Numbered from the stretch's first letter, positions 36,138-46,360 are shown. The stretch is 64,000 bases of DNA from Maricaulis sp. (GCF_017643475.1 NZ_JAEPNI010000001.1:248001-312000); one strand, 5' to 3'. Notes: a model not told the origin generated them from the letters alone. Numbers and translations are program-made.

Positions 36138-37733
36138 CTAGTGACGGAAGTGGCGCATGCCCGTGAAAACCATAGCAAGACCGGCTTCGTCCGCCGCTGC
36201 AATGACTTCATCGTCGCGAATGGAGCCACCCGGCTGGATGACAGCGGTAGCACCGGCTTCAACGGCAGCGTTGAGACCGTCAGCGAAGGGGAAGAAGGCG
36301 TCGGACGCACACACCGATCCGATCGTGCGGGACTGGTCCCAACCGTTTTCGGTGGCCGTAGCCTCGGCCTTGCGAACGGCCAGGCGGGCCGCTTCAAGGC
36401 GGCTGGTCTGACCCATTCCGATGCCGGCCGTAACGCAGTTATTCGTGTAAACGATGGCGTTGGACTTGACGTGTTTGACGACTTTCCAGGCAAACATCAG
36501 ATCGGCCAGTTCCGCTTCGGTCGGAGCACGCTTGGTGACCACTTTGAACTCGTCTGGCGTGATCATGCCGATATCGCGTTCCTGGACCAGAAGCCCACCG
36601 GCGACAGTCTTCGTCATCCAGCCAGATTGTTTCGTATCGGCCATGCCACCGGTCAGCAGGACACGCAGATTGGCCTTGGCAGAGAGAACGGCCAGGGCGT
36701 CTTCGTCAGCATCCGGTGCGATGATCACCTCGGTGAAGATCTTGACCAGGGCCGAGGCCGTCGGCGCGTCCAGGGTGCGGTTCATGGCAACGATCCCGCC
36801 AAAGGCAGAAATCGGATCGGCAGCGAAGGCGCTCTCATAAGCGCCGACCAGCGTGTCATTAACGGCGACACCACACGGGTTGGCGTGCTTTACGATGATG
36901 ACGGCCGCCTTTTCGGCAGGATCAAACTCACTCGCCAGCTCGAAAGCAGCATCCGCGTCGGCGAGATTATTATAGCTCAGTGTCTTGCCCTGGACCTGGC
37001 GTCCGGTCGCGATGCCGTGGCGGATTTCCGGTGTTGCGTAGAAGGCCGCACGCTGGTGCGGGTTCTCACCATAACGAAGCGATTGGGTCAGCTCGCCACC
37101 AAAGGCACGGAAGTCCGGCGCACCTTCGCCCAGCTGGTCCGCAAACCAGCCTGAGATTGCGGCATCATAGGCAGCAGTGCGGGCATAGGCCTTGGCCGCC
37201 AGTCGGGTACGTAGGTCCTGGGTGACGGAGCCGTCATTGGCCTCAATTTGCTCAAGCACCTGGTCGACATCCTTGCCGTCGACACACACAGAGACCCAGG
37301 CATGGTTCTTGGCGGCCGCGCGGATCATGGCAGGGCCACCGATATCGATGTTCTCGACACAGTCTTCCGAGCTGGCTCCGCGTGCGACTGTGGCCTCGAA
37401 GGGGTAGAGGTTCACATAGAGGAGATCGATCTGCGGGATGCCGTGCTCGCCCATGGAATTGCGGTCCTTGCCATTGTCGCGGCGACCTAGAAGTCCGCCG
37501 TGAACGCGCGGGTGCAGCGTTTTCAGACGGCCATCCATCATTTCCGGGAATTCAGTGACTTCCGAGACATCCTTGGCCTCGATGCCGGCCTCATTGAGCG
37601 CGCGCAGCGTGCCACCGGTCGACAGGATTTCGACGCCGGCTGCCGCGAGACGCTTGCCGCGCTCGATCAGGCCATCCTTGTCGGAAACAGAAATCAGAGC
37701 TCGACGAACGGGTACGAGGTCCATAGCGGTCAT
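36138..37733 (-). CDS. purH: Bifunctional AICAR transformylase / IMP cyclohydrolase
   Basis: 531 residues; AAGGAG precedes the ATG. It performs the last two steps of IMP synthesis. The N-terminal cyclohydrolase domain has [27 protein letters not shown] and [18 protein letters not shown]. The C-terminal formyltransferase domain has [31 protein letters not shown] (the catalytic KH), [10 protein letters not shown] and [17 protein letters not shown]. All are intact. It heads the reverse block that ends with epimerase and heparinase-like genes upstream, from which it is separated by 54 bp. Confidence 0.98.
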   Translation of the reverse strand: MTAMDLVPVRRALISVSDKDGLIERGKRLAAAGVEILSTGGTLRALNEAGIEAKDVSEVTEFPEMMDGRLKTLHPRVHGGLLGRRDNGKDRNSMGEHGIPQIDLLYVNLYPFEATVARGASSEDCVENIDIGGPAMIRAAAKNHAWVSVCVDGKDVDQVLEQIEANDGSVTQDLRTRLAAKAYARTAAYDAAISGWFADQLGEGAPDFRAFGGELTQSLRYGENPHQRAAFYATPEIRHGIATGRQVQGKTLSYNNLADADAAFELASEFDPAEKAAVIIVKHANPCGVAVNDTLVGAYESAFAADPISAFGGIVAMNRTLDAPTASALVKIFTEVIIAPDADEDALAVLSAKANLRVLLTGGMADTKQSGWMTKTVAGGLLVQERDIGMITPDEFKVVTKRAPTEAELADLMFAWKVVKHVKSNAIVYTNNCVTAGIGMGQTSRLEAARLAVRKAEATATENGWDQSRTIGSVCASDAFFPFADGLNAAVEAGATAVIQPGGSIRDDEVIAAADEAGLAMVFTGMRHFRH

Positions 37734-37787
37734 GAAACCGGCTCCTTGGGTCTGTCAGAATTTGGCTGCGAGTTAGCACGCCTTCCC

Positions 37788-39710
37788 CTAGTGGGAAAGC
37801 GTCGTTTCTTTGGTTGTTTCAACAACGGGCTGAAGCGCAGCGATCTGTTCGAGTGAAGCCTGCATCTGTTCCAGGTCATTGAGCCGCGCGCTCTTCAGCA
37901 GATCGCCGAGAATACGCTCGCTGCACTCGGACGGGATCTTGCCGCCGTTGACGCAGCGGATACTGCCAATCTCGGTCGAGCTGGCTTCCTCGAAGCCATA
38001 GATCAGGCTTTCATGGCGTTTCTCACCAGAACGCAGTCCGATCACATTGATAGCGCCCGGCGCGTCCGGGTCCAGGCCGCGCAGGCGCAGTAATTGGCGC
38101 GCAAGCCGCAGGATAGAGACCGGCTCGCCCATGTCGAAGACATAAAGCGCGCCATTGCGCTCCGGATTGGCTGCGGTGAGCGATGCTGCAGACAGGACAA
38201 GGCCCGACGCCTCGCTGACCGTCATGAAATAGCGGGTGGCTTCCGGGTCGGTTACAGTGACGGACTGACCGGTTTCAATCTGGTATTCAAACAGCGGAAC
38301 GACGGAACCGCTGGAGCCCAGCACATTACCAAAACGCACCACGCAGATACGCATATCATTCTGCTGCTCTGCTTCTGCCTGTGCGAGAAGCTCTGCCGCG
38401 CGCTTGGTGGTGCCCATGACATTGGAGGGCTCAACAGCCTTGTCGGTAGAAATCAGGGCCAGCACTTCGGCGCCGTGTTTTCGGGCTGCATCAATGGTCA
38501 GAGAAGTGCCTAGCACGTTTGTACGCACGGCCTCACCCGGATTGAGCTCGCTCATCGGTACATGTTTCAGCGCTGCTGCGTGCAGGACGACGTGAGGTTT
38601 TTCCTCGCCGAAAACCGCGTCGAGACGTTCCGGGTCGCGCACATCCGCCAGTACGGCGCGCCAGTTCACCCCGGCGTCCTTCCGTCTCATCTCCATGTCG
38701 ATCTCGTAGAGATTGGTTTCCGACGCATCGAGCAGAATTAGTTTTTCCGGAGAGAGCTGGGCGGCCAGACGGACCAGCTGGGAGCCAATGGTTCCACCCG
38801 CCCCGGTTACCAAAACGCGCTTGCCTTCGATCATTTCACGCGCCGGTTCCAGATCTGGCGTACGTGGCGGACGATTGAGGAGGTCAGCGGTCTCGACCGG
38901 AGAGAAAGCGCCTGGCCCCTTTCCGGGGCGCGCGCGCGAGAGCTTGGCGCCTGTGGCAGACGCGATGCGGATCAAAGCATTGACGGTGTCGATGTCGATT
39001 TTCTCACCGGCAAGCACCAGACGGGGTGGGAGTGGCTCAACCGCGGAAAGCCGGTTGATGGCCGCCGGAATATCCTCCAGCCCACCAATGATCTGGACAC
39101 CCCGGATGGCGCGTCCGGCCAGCGAGTTGTCGAGCACAACCAGTCCCTTTGCGCGAAAAGGTGCCGAGCCATTGCGGCGGGCCAGGTCCCGCAGGGCGTC
39201 ATCCAGATCGGCTTCATTGCCGACAAAGATCGCTGCCGGCTTCATTCGATCCTCGAAGCGAAAGGCGGTCGGAAGACCGCCCGTACGCCAGGCAGCGACG
39301 ATCACGCGCGCACCGAGCAAGAGGCCGATGAGGATAGGGATTTCGATGAGGATGCTGGTTCGTGGGAACCCTTCCAGCCGGTTGAGCAGGAACAGCACGG
39401 GCAGGAAAACCAGGTTGGCGATACCGACAGCTCGCACGATGCGTGCAACGTCGTTTAGGGCCGTGTAACGCCACACGCCCTTGTGCAGGGATTGCAGCGG
39501 GAACACGATCGCACAGGCCATGGTAAATACTGCGACAGAGCGCAGTACGACACCGGGGTCTGCCGTGTTCTCGTGGAAATAATACCGGATCGTCACCGCC
39601 ACCCACATCGACACGGCAGCGGCCAGCAGGTCGTAGATGGATACGGCCAGGACCGTGCTCCAGAACGACCGGCCCGCCGGACGCGGCTTATGTAGACGCG
39701 GCATACTCAC
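37788..39710 (-). CDS. FlaA1/CapD-type nucleoside-diphosphate-sugar epimerase/dehydratase
   Basis: 640 residues. Four N-terminal membrane helices (about residues 18-135), a CoA-binding-like Rossmann domain (150-250) and the C-terminal SDR domain with VLVTGAGGTIGSQLVRLAAQ. The SDR part has VLHAAALKHVPMSELNP and ISTDKAVEPSNVMGTTKR, where methionine replaces the usual Tyr of the active site, as in the large membrane dehydratases (WbpM, PglF). Such enzymes make UDP-4-keto-6-deoxy sugars for polysaccharide or glycan synthesis. The start overlaps the stop of the heparinase-like gene by 4 bp, so they are co-translated. Confidence 0.93.
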   Translation of the reverse strand: MSMPRLHKPRPAGRSFWSTVLAVSIYDLLAAAVSMWVAVTIRYYFHENTADPGVVLRSVAVFTMACAIVFPLQSLHKGVWRYTALNDVARIVRAVGIANLVFLPVLFLLNRLEGFPRTSILIEIPILIGLLLGARVIVAAWRTGGLPTAFRFEDRMKPAAIFVGNEADLDDALRDLARRNGSAPFRAKGLVVLDNSLAGRAIRGVQIIGGLEDIPAAINRLSAVEPLPPRLVLAGEKIDIDTVNALIRIASATGAKLSRARPGKGPGAFSPVETADLLNRPPRTPDLEPAREMIEGKRVLVTGAGGTIGSQLVRLAAQLSPEKLILLDASETNLYEIDMEMRRKDAGVNWRAVLADVRDPERLDAVFGEEKPHVVLHAAALKHVPMSELNPGEAVRTNVLGTSLTIDAARKHGAEVLALISTDKAVEPSNVMGTTKRAAELLAQAEAEQQNDMRICVVRFGNVLGSSGSVVPLFEYQIETGQSVTVTDPEATRYFMTVSEASGLVLSAASLTAANPERNGALYVFDMGEPVSILRLARQLLRLRGLDPDAPGAINVIGLRSGEKRHESLIYGFEEASSTEIGSIRCVNGGKIPSECSERILGDLLKSARLNDLEQMQASLEQIAALQPVVETTKETTLSH

Positions 39711-41473
39711 TCAATTCCCCCTACCGCGCCACCGATCCTGCCGAGGCGCTGGAAAGCCCACCTTACCCTGTTTGGCGGACGGTCTCCGGCTCCGAAGGGT
39801 TCGGCTTCTCCATGTATTACTATTTGTGTGGCCCTTTGGGGAGGGGCTCCTGCGGCAAGGTAAACAGAGCGTTCCAGGCTGATCGGGCCGCCATCGGTCC
39901 GGAAGCGCCAGCCATCGCCATTGGTCTGGACCAGAAGGGCGCTCATATTGTCGCGCGACAGTGAAGCCCGAACGCTGGGGTGCAGGTGGAAACGAATGGC
40001 AAAGGGGAAACGCACCTCAATATCGTCCGGTGGCCCGTCCGTCACTGGGCGGAACAAAGCGTCCTCGCCGCGCAGATCGCCACCGTCCGCAGCGAGGAAG
40101 ATCCTGCGCCGGTGCGAAAGCCCATAGCGATCGCGATACCCTTCCTGGCTACCTTCCAGCCAGATCCCCATTTCACCTTCATTGCGGCGTGCAGAGACCT
40201 GCCCCTTTGGTGCGACCAGGCGCGCACCCATCATCTCACGCTGCCAGCTCCCGGCCAGGATCTTGGATGAGGAGACCTCGCCCAGAACCAGGGTAGAATG
40301 GGCTGCCGTCGCGCGGACCGCCTCTCGCCAGTCCGAGGTCTGGGCGTCATGCCAGCCGCAATTGACGACCAGACGACCGCCAGGTGTACAGAACTCGATG
40401 GACAGAGCACTGGCATGCGCTTCCGTACTCAATTCTCCGCGCGGGGCATCGCCGACATCGAACAAGACGGTTGCGCCCTCGGCTTCGGTGCGATGATAGC
40501 CGGAGTGCGGTGCGAAACCGAAGGGTTTGATGGGTTCGTCGGTTCGGGTCAGGGCGTGATCCACAGCGCCCCTGTCGAACTCTCCACCGCCATGGAAACT
40601 GGCCAGGCCACCGTCGGCCATCTGGAAAAAGCGTACCATGGCGCGCAGGCGGGCAATGCCCCTGGAAATCTCCGTAGGCACCGGAATGCCGGACATCTCC
40701 GCAATATCCACCAGGCCCTGCAGGTCGATCAGTGCTTCAGCTGTGGCCTGCGGCGCGCGCGAGACATGCCCACCATCCGGCAGGATCTGGCGAGTGACCT
40801 CCGCTGCGACCGCCGTCATTCCCGCTCGCTGCAGAGCTGTCTGACCCGGCAGGCACAGGCCGGTGATTGTGGCCGCGAGTGCGGCGCGCAGGCGGATGCG
40901 ACCATCCTCGGCGATCGGCAGGGTGCGAAGGAGGTGTTTTGCCTGTCGGGCCAGCAGGGATCGTCGCCGTCGGGTGTTGTCGGCGTCACCGGCCGCGTCC
41001 CCGAACAGTGTCTCGCCGGCCCGAAGCCAGTTCATCACCCGCAGCGACATGACACTGGGCGACCAGATAAAACTGTTCCAGCGTCCGTGTTTGGCCACCC
41101 ACGTATCCACGAGGCGTCGGGCCTCTGTGGCTCCGTCGTGATTGGGGGCGGAAACAACGTCGCGCAGCCAGACATGACCGTGCAATTGTTCGGCAAAGGC
41201 GCGACTGGGCGTCAGCATCTCCCAGATATCAGACCCGTCGCGGGCGATAAGCTGGTCCCCGGCAAGCGAAAACCGACCATCGCAGATGGAGTCGCCATGT
41301 TCTCCGTCCGGCCCATAGGGGTCGTCGAGCGCGTAGGCCAGCGCTTCCTGCTGGCCTGCGCCCGACTGGAAAAGCGGGGCGAGGCCCATGGCGTGTACGG
41401 TCGAGGAGGCTTCACGACGCAGGCTGGTCCAGCCTGCCTGCGCGAACTCCATGAGACCGACGGAGTGGGCCAT
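39707..41473 (-). CDS. Heparinase II/III family protein
   Basis: 588 residues. The N-terminal half is helical, of alginate-lyase-like type (residues ~60-330, HVWLRDVV and RHGRWNSFIWSPSVMSLRVMNW region). The C-terminal half is the Heparinase II/III beta-sandwich with AHASALSIEFCTPGGRLVVNCG and AAHSTLVLGEVSSSK. No signal peptide, unlike secreted polysaccharide lyases. In Caulobacter relatives a homologue sits in a conserved cluster with rsmB, rpe and purH, suggesting envelope glycan metabolism; the substrate is unknown. Confidence 0.88.
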   Translation of the reverse strand: MAHSVGLMEFAQAGWTSLRREASSTVHAMGLAPLFQSGAGQQEALAYALDDPYGPDGEHGDSICDGRFSLAGDQLIARDGSDIWEMLTPSRAFAEQLHGHVWLRDVVSAPNHDGATEARRLVDTWVAKHGRWNSFIWSPSVMSLRVMNWLRAGETLFGDAAGDADNTRRRRSLLARQAKHLLRTLPIAEDGRIRLRAALAATITGLCLPGQTALQRAGMTAVAAEVTRQILPDGGHVSRAPQATAEALIDLQGLVDIAEMSGIPVPTEISRGIARLRAMVRFFQMADGGLASFHGGGEFDRGAVDHALTRTDEPIKPFGFAPHSGYHRTEAEGATVLFDVGDAPRGELSTEAHASALSIEFCTPGGRLVVNCGWHDAQTSDWREAVRATAAHSTLVLGEVSSSKILAGSWQREMMGARLVAPKGQVSARRNEGEMGIWLEGSQEGYRDRYGLSHRRRIFLAADGGDLRGEDALFRPVTDGPPDDIEVRFPFAIRFHLHPSVRASLSRDNMSALLVQTNGDGWRFRTDGGPISLERSVYLAAGAPPQRATQIVIHGEAEPFGAGDRPPNRVRWAFQRLGRIGGAVGGIE

Positions 41474-41476
41474 GTG

Positions 41477-42136
41477 CTAGCTCCGCAGCGCCTGGATGTT
41501 GGCCTGGTAACCGGACGGCCCGTCGCGGAAAACAGCAGAGCCGGCGACCAGCGCGTGTGCCCCGGCTTCCCGACATTGGGCGGCGGTTTTCGCGTTCACG
41601 CCTCCGTCCACCTCGATCATGGTCGACAGGCCACGTTGCTCGATGCGCTCTCGCAGGGCCTCGATCTTGCCGAGTTGGTTTGCAATGAAGCTCTGACCGC
41701 CAAACCCCGGATTGACGCTCATGATCAGGACCAGGTCCAGCTCTTCGAGAACGTAGTCGATTACGTCCACAGGCGTGGACGGATTGAGCGCGGCGCCGGC
41801 CTTCTTGCCCAGGCCCTTGATGGTCTGGACGGTGCGATGGAAATGTGGTCCCGCCTCCGGATGCGCGGTGATGGTATCGGCACCCGCATCAGCGAAGGCT
41901 TCGAGGTAGGAATCGACCGGTGAAATCATCAGGTGCACGTCGAATGGTTTGTCGGAGTGCGGGCGCAGAGCTTTGACGACGCCAGGACCAATGGTCAGAT
42001 TGGGCACGAAATGCCCGTCCATGACGTCAATATGGATCCAGTCGGCTCCAGCCTGATCAATGGCGCGTACTTCCTCACCGAGCTTGGCAAAGTCAGCAGA
42101 GAGGATAGAGGGGGAGATAATTGTATCTTGAGGCAT
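41477..42136 (-). CDS. rpe: Ribulose-phosphate 3-epimerase
   Basis: 219 residues. TIM barrel interconverting ribulose-5-phosphate and xylulose-5-phosphate in the pentose-phosphate pathway. Motifs: [32 protein letters not shown] (metal and catalytic Asp/His), [39 protein letters not shown], and [20 protein letters not shown]. It lies 3 bp before the heparinase-like gene and is part of the same reverse operon. Confidence 0.97.
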   Translation of the reverse strand: MPQDTIISPSILSADFAKLGEEVRAIDQAGADWIHIDVMDGHFVPNLTIGPGVVKALRPHSDKPFDVHLMISPVDSYLEAFADAGADTITAHPEAGPHFHRTVQTIKGLGKKAGAALNPSTPVDVIDYVLEELDLVLIMSVNPGFGGQSFIANQLGKIEALRERIEQRGLSTMIEVDGGVNAKTAAQCREAGAHALVAGSAVFRDGPSGYQANIQALRS

Positions 42137-42205
42137 AATGACCCGATAACAGTGGCGTTTCAGGGGTGCAAGCAGTCGTCACCGCACGAGGTGAGATGTG
42201 TGATT

Positions 42206-43504
42206 TCACCCTGATTTTCTGAAGCGTGCAATGAAGAAGCCGTCCATGGAGCCGGCATCCAGCCAGAGAGCTGGTGTCAGTCGAACTTCACCACGCTTTG
42301 TCAGCGCGTTTTCCAGCCCTGGCAATTCATCCGGTCGGATCGGATCGAGTTCGAGTGTTTTGATACTCTTCTCGATATCCTTGGAGAGCCACTCGCCTTC
42401 CTCGACCTGCAGGGAACAGGTGCACACGACAAGCTGACCGCCGGGCTTGATCATTTTCGCGACGGCGCGGGCGAGTTCGCGCTGGATCTTGCCAAATTTG
42501 CGGGGATCCTCGGCCGCCTTGATCCAGTTGCTCTCGGGGTGTCGGCGGTATGTGCCGGTCGCGGAACAGGGTGCATCCAGCAATACGCCATCTACCTGTG
42601 AGGCGGGTTTCCACTTGCGGCCATCGCCTGCATGGATCTGGGATTCAAGGCCAACCCGCTTCAAATTCTCGCGGACCCGTTTCAGGCGCGGTTCGGAACT
42701 GTCGACTGACTGTACATCATATCCCGCTGCTGCCAGTTGAAGCGTCTTGCCGCCCGGCGCAGCACACATGTCGATAACACTCGAACCCGGGTCCAGCTTT
42801 AGCAGCGTTGCTGGGATAGCTGCAGCGGCATCCTGGGCCCACCAGGCGCCTTCATCATATCCTGACAAGCTGGTGACATCACCGATCTTGTCAAGGCGGA
42901 GCGTGCCTGATGGAAGGAGTTTGGCACCCAGCTTTTCCGCCCATTCCTCGCGGGTGGACGGGTCCTTGACGGTGAGGTCCAGCGGCGGAGATTCAAGTCC
43001 GGCCATGACCATCCGGTTCATGGCGGCCGGTCCAAAGTTCTTGCGCCAGCTCGCGCGTAGCCATTCAGGCAGATTGTCCTGGGGCGGCAGCAATTTGGCT
43101 TTCTGTCGCCCCTCCCGGTCGATATTGCGCAAGACGGCATTGATCATGCCCTTGAGCTTGCGCGTTTCCGGTCGCTTTTCAGCCAGTTTCACTGCCGAGG
43201 ACACAACAGCGTGGGGTGGGATATCCATCCACAGGATTTGCGTGGCGCCGGTGATCAGCAAGGCTCGCGCATAGGGCGCGGTTTCTTCGAGCGGCTTGTT
43301 GAGGAAGGATGACAAGACGCTATGCGTCTGTCCGAGGCGTCTGAAACTGGTGGCCAGAATATAGCGCGCAAAGGCCCGGTCGCGCGGGTCCATATCCTTG
43401 TAACCGGGCAGGGTTTCCAGCGCGTTTTCCAGGGTCCGGTTCTGGCTGAAGACACGGATATAGGCTTCGGCGGCGTGTTGGCGGGGGGCTGTTCCGTCGT
43501 TCAT
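42206..43504 (-). CDS. rsmB: RsmB/NOP family class I SAM-dependent RNA methyltransferase
   Basis: 432 residues. The N-terminal ~150 residues form a NusB-like RNA-binding domain. The C-terminal methyltransferase has VIDMCAAPGGKTLQLA (SAM site), GVLLDAPCSATGTYRRHPE and VVCTCSLQVEEGE with the catalytic cysteines of m5C RNA methyltransferases. RsmB modifies C967 of 16S rRNA. The first part of the protein (RVFSQNRTLENALETLPGYKDMDPRDRAFARYILATSFRR) fits Fmu/RsmB. Confidence 0.93.
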   Translation of the reverse strand: MNDGTAPRQHAAEAYIRVFSQNRTLENALETLPGYKDMDPRDRAFARYILATSFRRLGQTHSVLSSFLNKPLEETAPYARALLITGATQILWMDIPPHAVVSSAVKLAEKRPETRKLKGMINAVLRNIDREGRQKAKLLPPQDNLPEWLRASWRKNFGPAAMNRMVMAGLESPPLDLTVKDPSTREEWAEKLGAKLLPSGTLRLDKIGDVTSLSGYDEGAWWAQDAAAAIPATLLKLDPGSSVIDMCAAPGGKTLQLAAAGYDVQSVDSSEPRLKRVRENLKRVGLESQIHAGDGRKWKPASQVDGVLLDAPCSATGTYRRHPESNWIKAAEDPRKFGKIQRELARAVAKMIKPGGQLVVCTCSLQVEEGEWLSKDIEKSIKTLELDPIRPDELPGLENALTKRGEVRLTPALWLDAGSMDGFFIARFRKSG

Positions 43505-43536
43505 GCCGCCGAGCTAACACGCCCGTCGCTCCGGGT

Positions 43537-44433
43537 CTAACCCCAAGGACCGCGCTGATTCCACGGACCGGACGCCGTGCTCGCCGCTGCGCCGCCCATC
43601 TGCCGCAGTTTGTGGATGCGGTTGGCGGTGTCCGGATGGGTGGAAAACAGATTGTCCATGCGCTGGCCGTTCAGCGGATTGATAATGAACATGTGGGCCG
43701 TGGCCGGATTGCGTTCCGCGGCCGGGTTTACGGTTCGGCGAGCGGAGCGCTCGATCTTTTCCAGCGCCGATGCGAGGGCCAGGGGATTGCCATGAATTTC
43801 CGCACCGACGCGATCGGCTTCGTACTCGCGGGCGCGACTGATGGCTGACTGGACCAGCATCGCCGCCATCGGCGCGAAAATCATCAGCGCCAACGAACCG
43901 AGCAGGCCTGCGCGGTTATTGCCGCCGAAAAAGAGCGCGAAATTGGCCAGCATGCCAATTGCACCTGCCAGAGTCGCGGTGACCGTCATGGTCAGCGTGT
44001 CCCGGTTCTTCACATGGGCCAGCTCGTGCGCCATCACGCCCTGGACTTCCTCGCGATTGAGGCGGGCCAGAAGCCCGGTCGTGGCCGCGACAGCTGCATG
44101 ACTGGGGTCACGCCCGGTCGCAAAGGCGTTCGGCTGATCCTCGTTGATCACATAGACACGCGGGGCCGGCATGTTAGCTTTCTGCGCGAGGCGCTGCACA
44201 TCCTCCGCGTATTGGCGGAAATGCGGATTGCTGTCGCCGGGGCGGATTTCCTGCGCGCCATGCATGCGCAGCACCATGTCAGCGGAATTCCACCAGGCGA
44301 ACAGGTTCATGCCCGCAGCGACCACGAGCGCCAGCATGGCACCGGCAGCGCCGCCCAGCATATAGCCAATGCCCATGAAAAGGGCGGTCATGCCGGCAAG
44401 GAGGAGGAAGGTACGAAGTGTATTAGCGGTCAT
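43537..44433 (-). CDS. htpX: Membrane zinc metalloprotease HtpX
   Basis: 298 residues from ATG 44433 ([14 protein letters not shown]); two more in-frame ATGs upstream give up to 13 extra residues, and none has a clear ribosome-binding site. The M48B family cleaves damaged membrane proteins at the cytoplasmic face. Two helices near the N-terminus, the zinc motif HELAH near residue 131, two further helices, then the downstream Glu in [10 protein letters not shown]. The C-terminus ends [22 protein letters not shown], typical of the family. Divergent from the DUF1674 gene. Confidence 0.95.
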   Translation of the reverse strand: MTANTLRTFLLLAGMTALFMGIGYMLGGAAGAMLALVVAAGMNLFAWWNSADMVLRMHGAQEIRPGDSNPHFRQYAEDVQRLAQKANMPAPRVYVINEDQPNAFATGRDPSHAAVAATTGLLARLNREEVQGVMAHELAHVKNRDTLTMTVTATLAGAIGMLANFALFFGGNNRAGLLGSLALMIFAPMAAMLVQSAISRAREYEADRVGAEIHGNPLALASALEKIERSARRTVNPAAERNPATAHMFIINPLNGQRMDNLFSTHPDTANRIHKLRQMGGAAASTASGPWNQRGPWG

Positions 44434-44519
44434 TTCAGTTGGGCTTTTATTTGCACTCATCACGTTTCGCACTAGTAATTGGTCTCATTAAGGCCATTCA
44501 ACAAGAGGGGATTAGTTTC

Positions 44520-44711
44520 ATGTCCGTCCCTGAAAACGCAGCGCCCGGAAAGGCGCTTTCGCCAGCGGCGCGCCGAGCGCTCGAGGAAGCCGAAGCCCGT
44601 CGCAAGGCTGAGGACGCCAAGCCCATGGCCAAGGAATTGTCCGGTCCGAAAGGTCCAGAACCCACCCGGTTCGGAGACTGGGAGCGCAAGGGCATTGTCA
44701 GCGATTTCTGA
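44520..44711 (+). CDS. DUF1674 / succinate dehydrogenase assembly factor 4-like protein
   Basis: 63 residues from ATG 44520, preceded by GAGGGG. The charged helical front (SPAARRALEEAEARRKAE) leads to the conserved SELSGPKGPEPTRFGDWERKGIVSDF-type ending, here with KELSGPKGPEPTRFGDWERK. Eukaryotic SDHAF4 proteins with this tail bind flavinylated SdhA during assembly; a matching role in alphaproteobacteria is inferred. No sdh genes in the window. Divergent from htpX. Confidence 0.9.
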   Translation: MSVPENAAPGKALSPAARRALEEAEARRKAEDAKPMAKELSGPKGPEPTRFGDWERKGIVSDF

Positions 44712-44838
44712 GGTATCGGCCTCCGGCGTTGAAAGCCTGGCCCAAACACTGACTGTTCAGTGGGCGCGTGAAAATTAACCAATTCCCCTGCGGGGTGAGC
44801 GGGATTTACCTGTCTGGATATGCCTTTAGGTTAGCCGC

Positions 44839-45150
44839 ATGGTTAATCTGTTTACAGCGGCGCTGCTCGCGCTCACCCTCGGCCCGCAATCCGAAACGTC
44901 CGTTGAGGATGAACGGCAGACCGTGCGCCTGCCGGACAGTTTTTTTCACGGCGATCTGACTGGCGGAGTCGAGGGTCCGGCGCGCCTGCCCTATCAGTTC
45001 TCGCCAGGCCATCGCATTGTGATCACGCCGGGTGTGTGGACATCTCTGCTACGATATCACGGGCCGCTTGAGCCGGGTCCGGTGCGCCGTGGATCGGACG
45101 TCCAACCACCAGGTGAGTGGCGCCATCCGCGAGAGCGCTCGCAGGAGTAG
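44839..45150 (+). CDS. Possible secreted protein fragment converging on pyrF
   Basis: A 103-codon frame with a signal-peptide-like start (MVNLFTAALLALTLGPQSE) and a coding-looking stretch LPDSFFHGDLTGGVEGPARLPYQFSPGHRIVITPG. The last ~40 codons run over the 3' end of pyrF on the other strand and look like read-out of that gene. So it may be a truncated gene whose true 3' end has been lost, or a short real protein overlapping pyrF. No family recognised. Confidence 0.35.
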   Translation: MVNLFTAALLALTLGPQSETSVEDERQTVRLPDSFFHGDLTGGVEGPARLPYQFSPGHRIVITPGVWTSLLRYHGPLEPGPVRRGSDVQPPGEWRHPRERSQE

Positions 45151-45721
45151 CGACACGTTTCTGGTCGCCGACATCAGCACCCGGGGGACGGATTCCCGGA
45201 GTGACAATCAGGAAGTCGCCACCGAAACGCTGCCGGATTTCACCGGCTTCCTGGGCGCTGGCTACGACACCATCAATGCCTGCCTCAAGCGCCTGCTCCA
45301 CGCGGCGGAAGACGAGGTCCCGTGCCTTGTGTGCATAACCCATCTCTTCCAGCATGGCGTCGTCGTAACAGGTCATCACGGTGACACCCAGGATCTTTAG
45401 ATCGCTATTGTCGCGGCCCGCCGCGGCAGCACGCATCACGGCCGGCTCTGCGTGGACTGTCAGCAGGTCACAGCCTGCGCCAGTGATTGAGCGTGTCGCC
45501 TTTTCAACAGTCGCTGGAATGTCGTGCAGCTTGTAATCGAGAAAGACCTGCTTGCCGGCAGCCTTGAGCGAGGCAGCGAGCTGCATACCGCCAATCGGCA
45601 GCAATTGCAGGCCAATCTTGTAGAAGCTGACGGCATCGCCCAGCGTGTCGACGACATTCTGGGCATCAGAGATGGTCGGCTTGTCCAGCGCGACAATCAG
45701 GCGGGGATCGATATTGAGCAT
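45023..45721 (-). CDS. pyrF: Orotidine-5'-phosphate decarboxylase
   Basis: 232 residues, the usual bacterial size. Catalytic motif VFLDYKLHDIPATVEKA (the D-K-x-x-D array), LIVALDKPTISDAQNVVDTLG at the start, VTVMTCYDD, and LIVTPGIRPPGADVGDQKRVATP with the phosphate-binding GATHLVVGRPI. It makes UMP in pyrimidine synthesis. Followed on the same strand upstream by the LysE gene at 10 bp. Confidence 0.97.
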   Translation of the reverse strand: MLNIDPRLIVALDKPTISDAQNVVDTLGDAVSFYKIGLQLLPIGGMQLAASLKAAGKQVFLDYKLHDIPATVEKATRSITGAGCDLLTVHAEPAVMRAAAAGRDNSDLKILGVTVMTCYDDAMLEEMGYAHKARDLVFRRVEQALEAGIDGVVASAQEAGEIRQRFGGDFLIVTPGIRPPGADVGDQKRVATPASALADGATHLVVGRPIHGAPDPAQAARDIVAEMSTHPA

Positions 45722-45731
45722 GGCCCGGCTT

Positions 45732-46358
45732 CTAGCCGTGATCGCCGTCTAGAAGCAAGCGCAAACCCAATCCGCCAAAGGCGGTGGCGGCGATGCCATT
45801 GAGCATGCGACGCCAGGTTTTCGAACTGACCAGGCGTTCCTGGGCCTTGCCGGCCAGGATGGCAACTACTGTCAGGATGACCGTGCCCATGGCAAAAAAG
45901 ATCCCGCCCAGGGTCAGCATCTGTAGCCAGACTGGACCGATTTCCGGATTTGTGAATTGCGGAAGCAGGGCCAGGAAAAACAGACCGATCTTCGGATTGA
46001 GAAGATTGGTGAGCAGGCCCTGGCGAAAGGCCCGGACGGCATTGTCGCCCGCCTTTGCGGTTGGCAGGGCGTCGATCTTGCTCAGGGTCTGGATGGCCAG
46101 CCAGACCAGATAGGCCGCGCCGGCATACTTGATGACGGTGAGCGCCTGGTCGGAGGTTGCTACGATGGCTGCAAGGCCTGCTGCGGCCGCAATGGTCCAC
46201 ACAGCGCCACCCGCGATAATACCAGCGACTGCCGCGAGTCCGGCTCGGCTACCACGCGAGGCACTGGTTGCCAGTGTAAAGGCCATGTCCGGTCCTGGAG
46301 TCAGTGCAAGGGCAATCGCCGCTGCCAGGAAGAGTGGCAGAACATCCAGCGCCAGCAT
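45732..46358 (-). CDS. LysE/RhtB family translocator
   Basis: 208 residues with about six membrane helices. LysE signature near the N-terminus: LALTPGPDMAFTLATSASRGSRAGLAAVAGIIAGG. Family members export amino acids (lysine, homoserine, threonine) or related compounds. The substrate cannot be judged. Located between pyrF (10 bp) and an SDR gene (2 bp), so probably one transcription unit. Confidence 0.93.
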   Translation of the reverse strand: MLALDVLPLFLAAAIALALTPGPDMAFTLATSASRGSRAGLAAVAGIIAGGAVWTIAAAAGLAAIVATSDQALTVIKYAGAAYLVWLAIQTLSKIDALPTAKAGDNAVRAFRQGLLTNLLNPKIGLFFLALLPQFTNPEIGPVWLQMLTLGGIFFAMGTVILTVVAILAGKAQERLVSSKTWRRMLNGIAATAFGGLGLRLLLDGDHG

Positions 46359-46360
46359 GG

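Noticed and set aside
36141-37154. 337-codon open frame opposite purH
   Set aside because: Antisense shadow of an intact housekeeping gene.
40298-41923. 541-codon open frame opposite the heparinase-like and rpe genes
   Set aside because: Runs across two real genes in antisense without domains or start signals.
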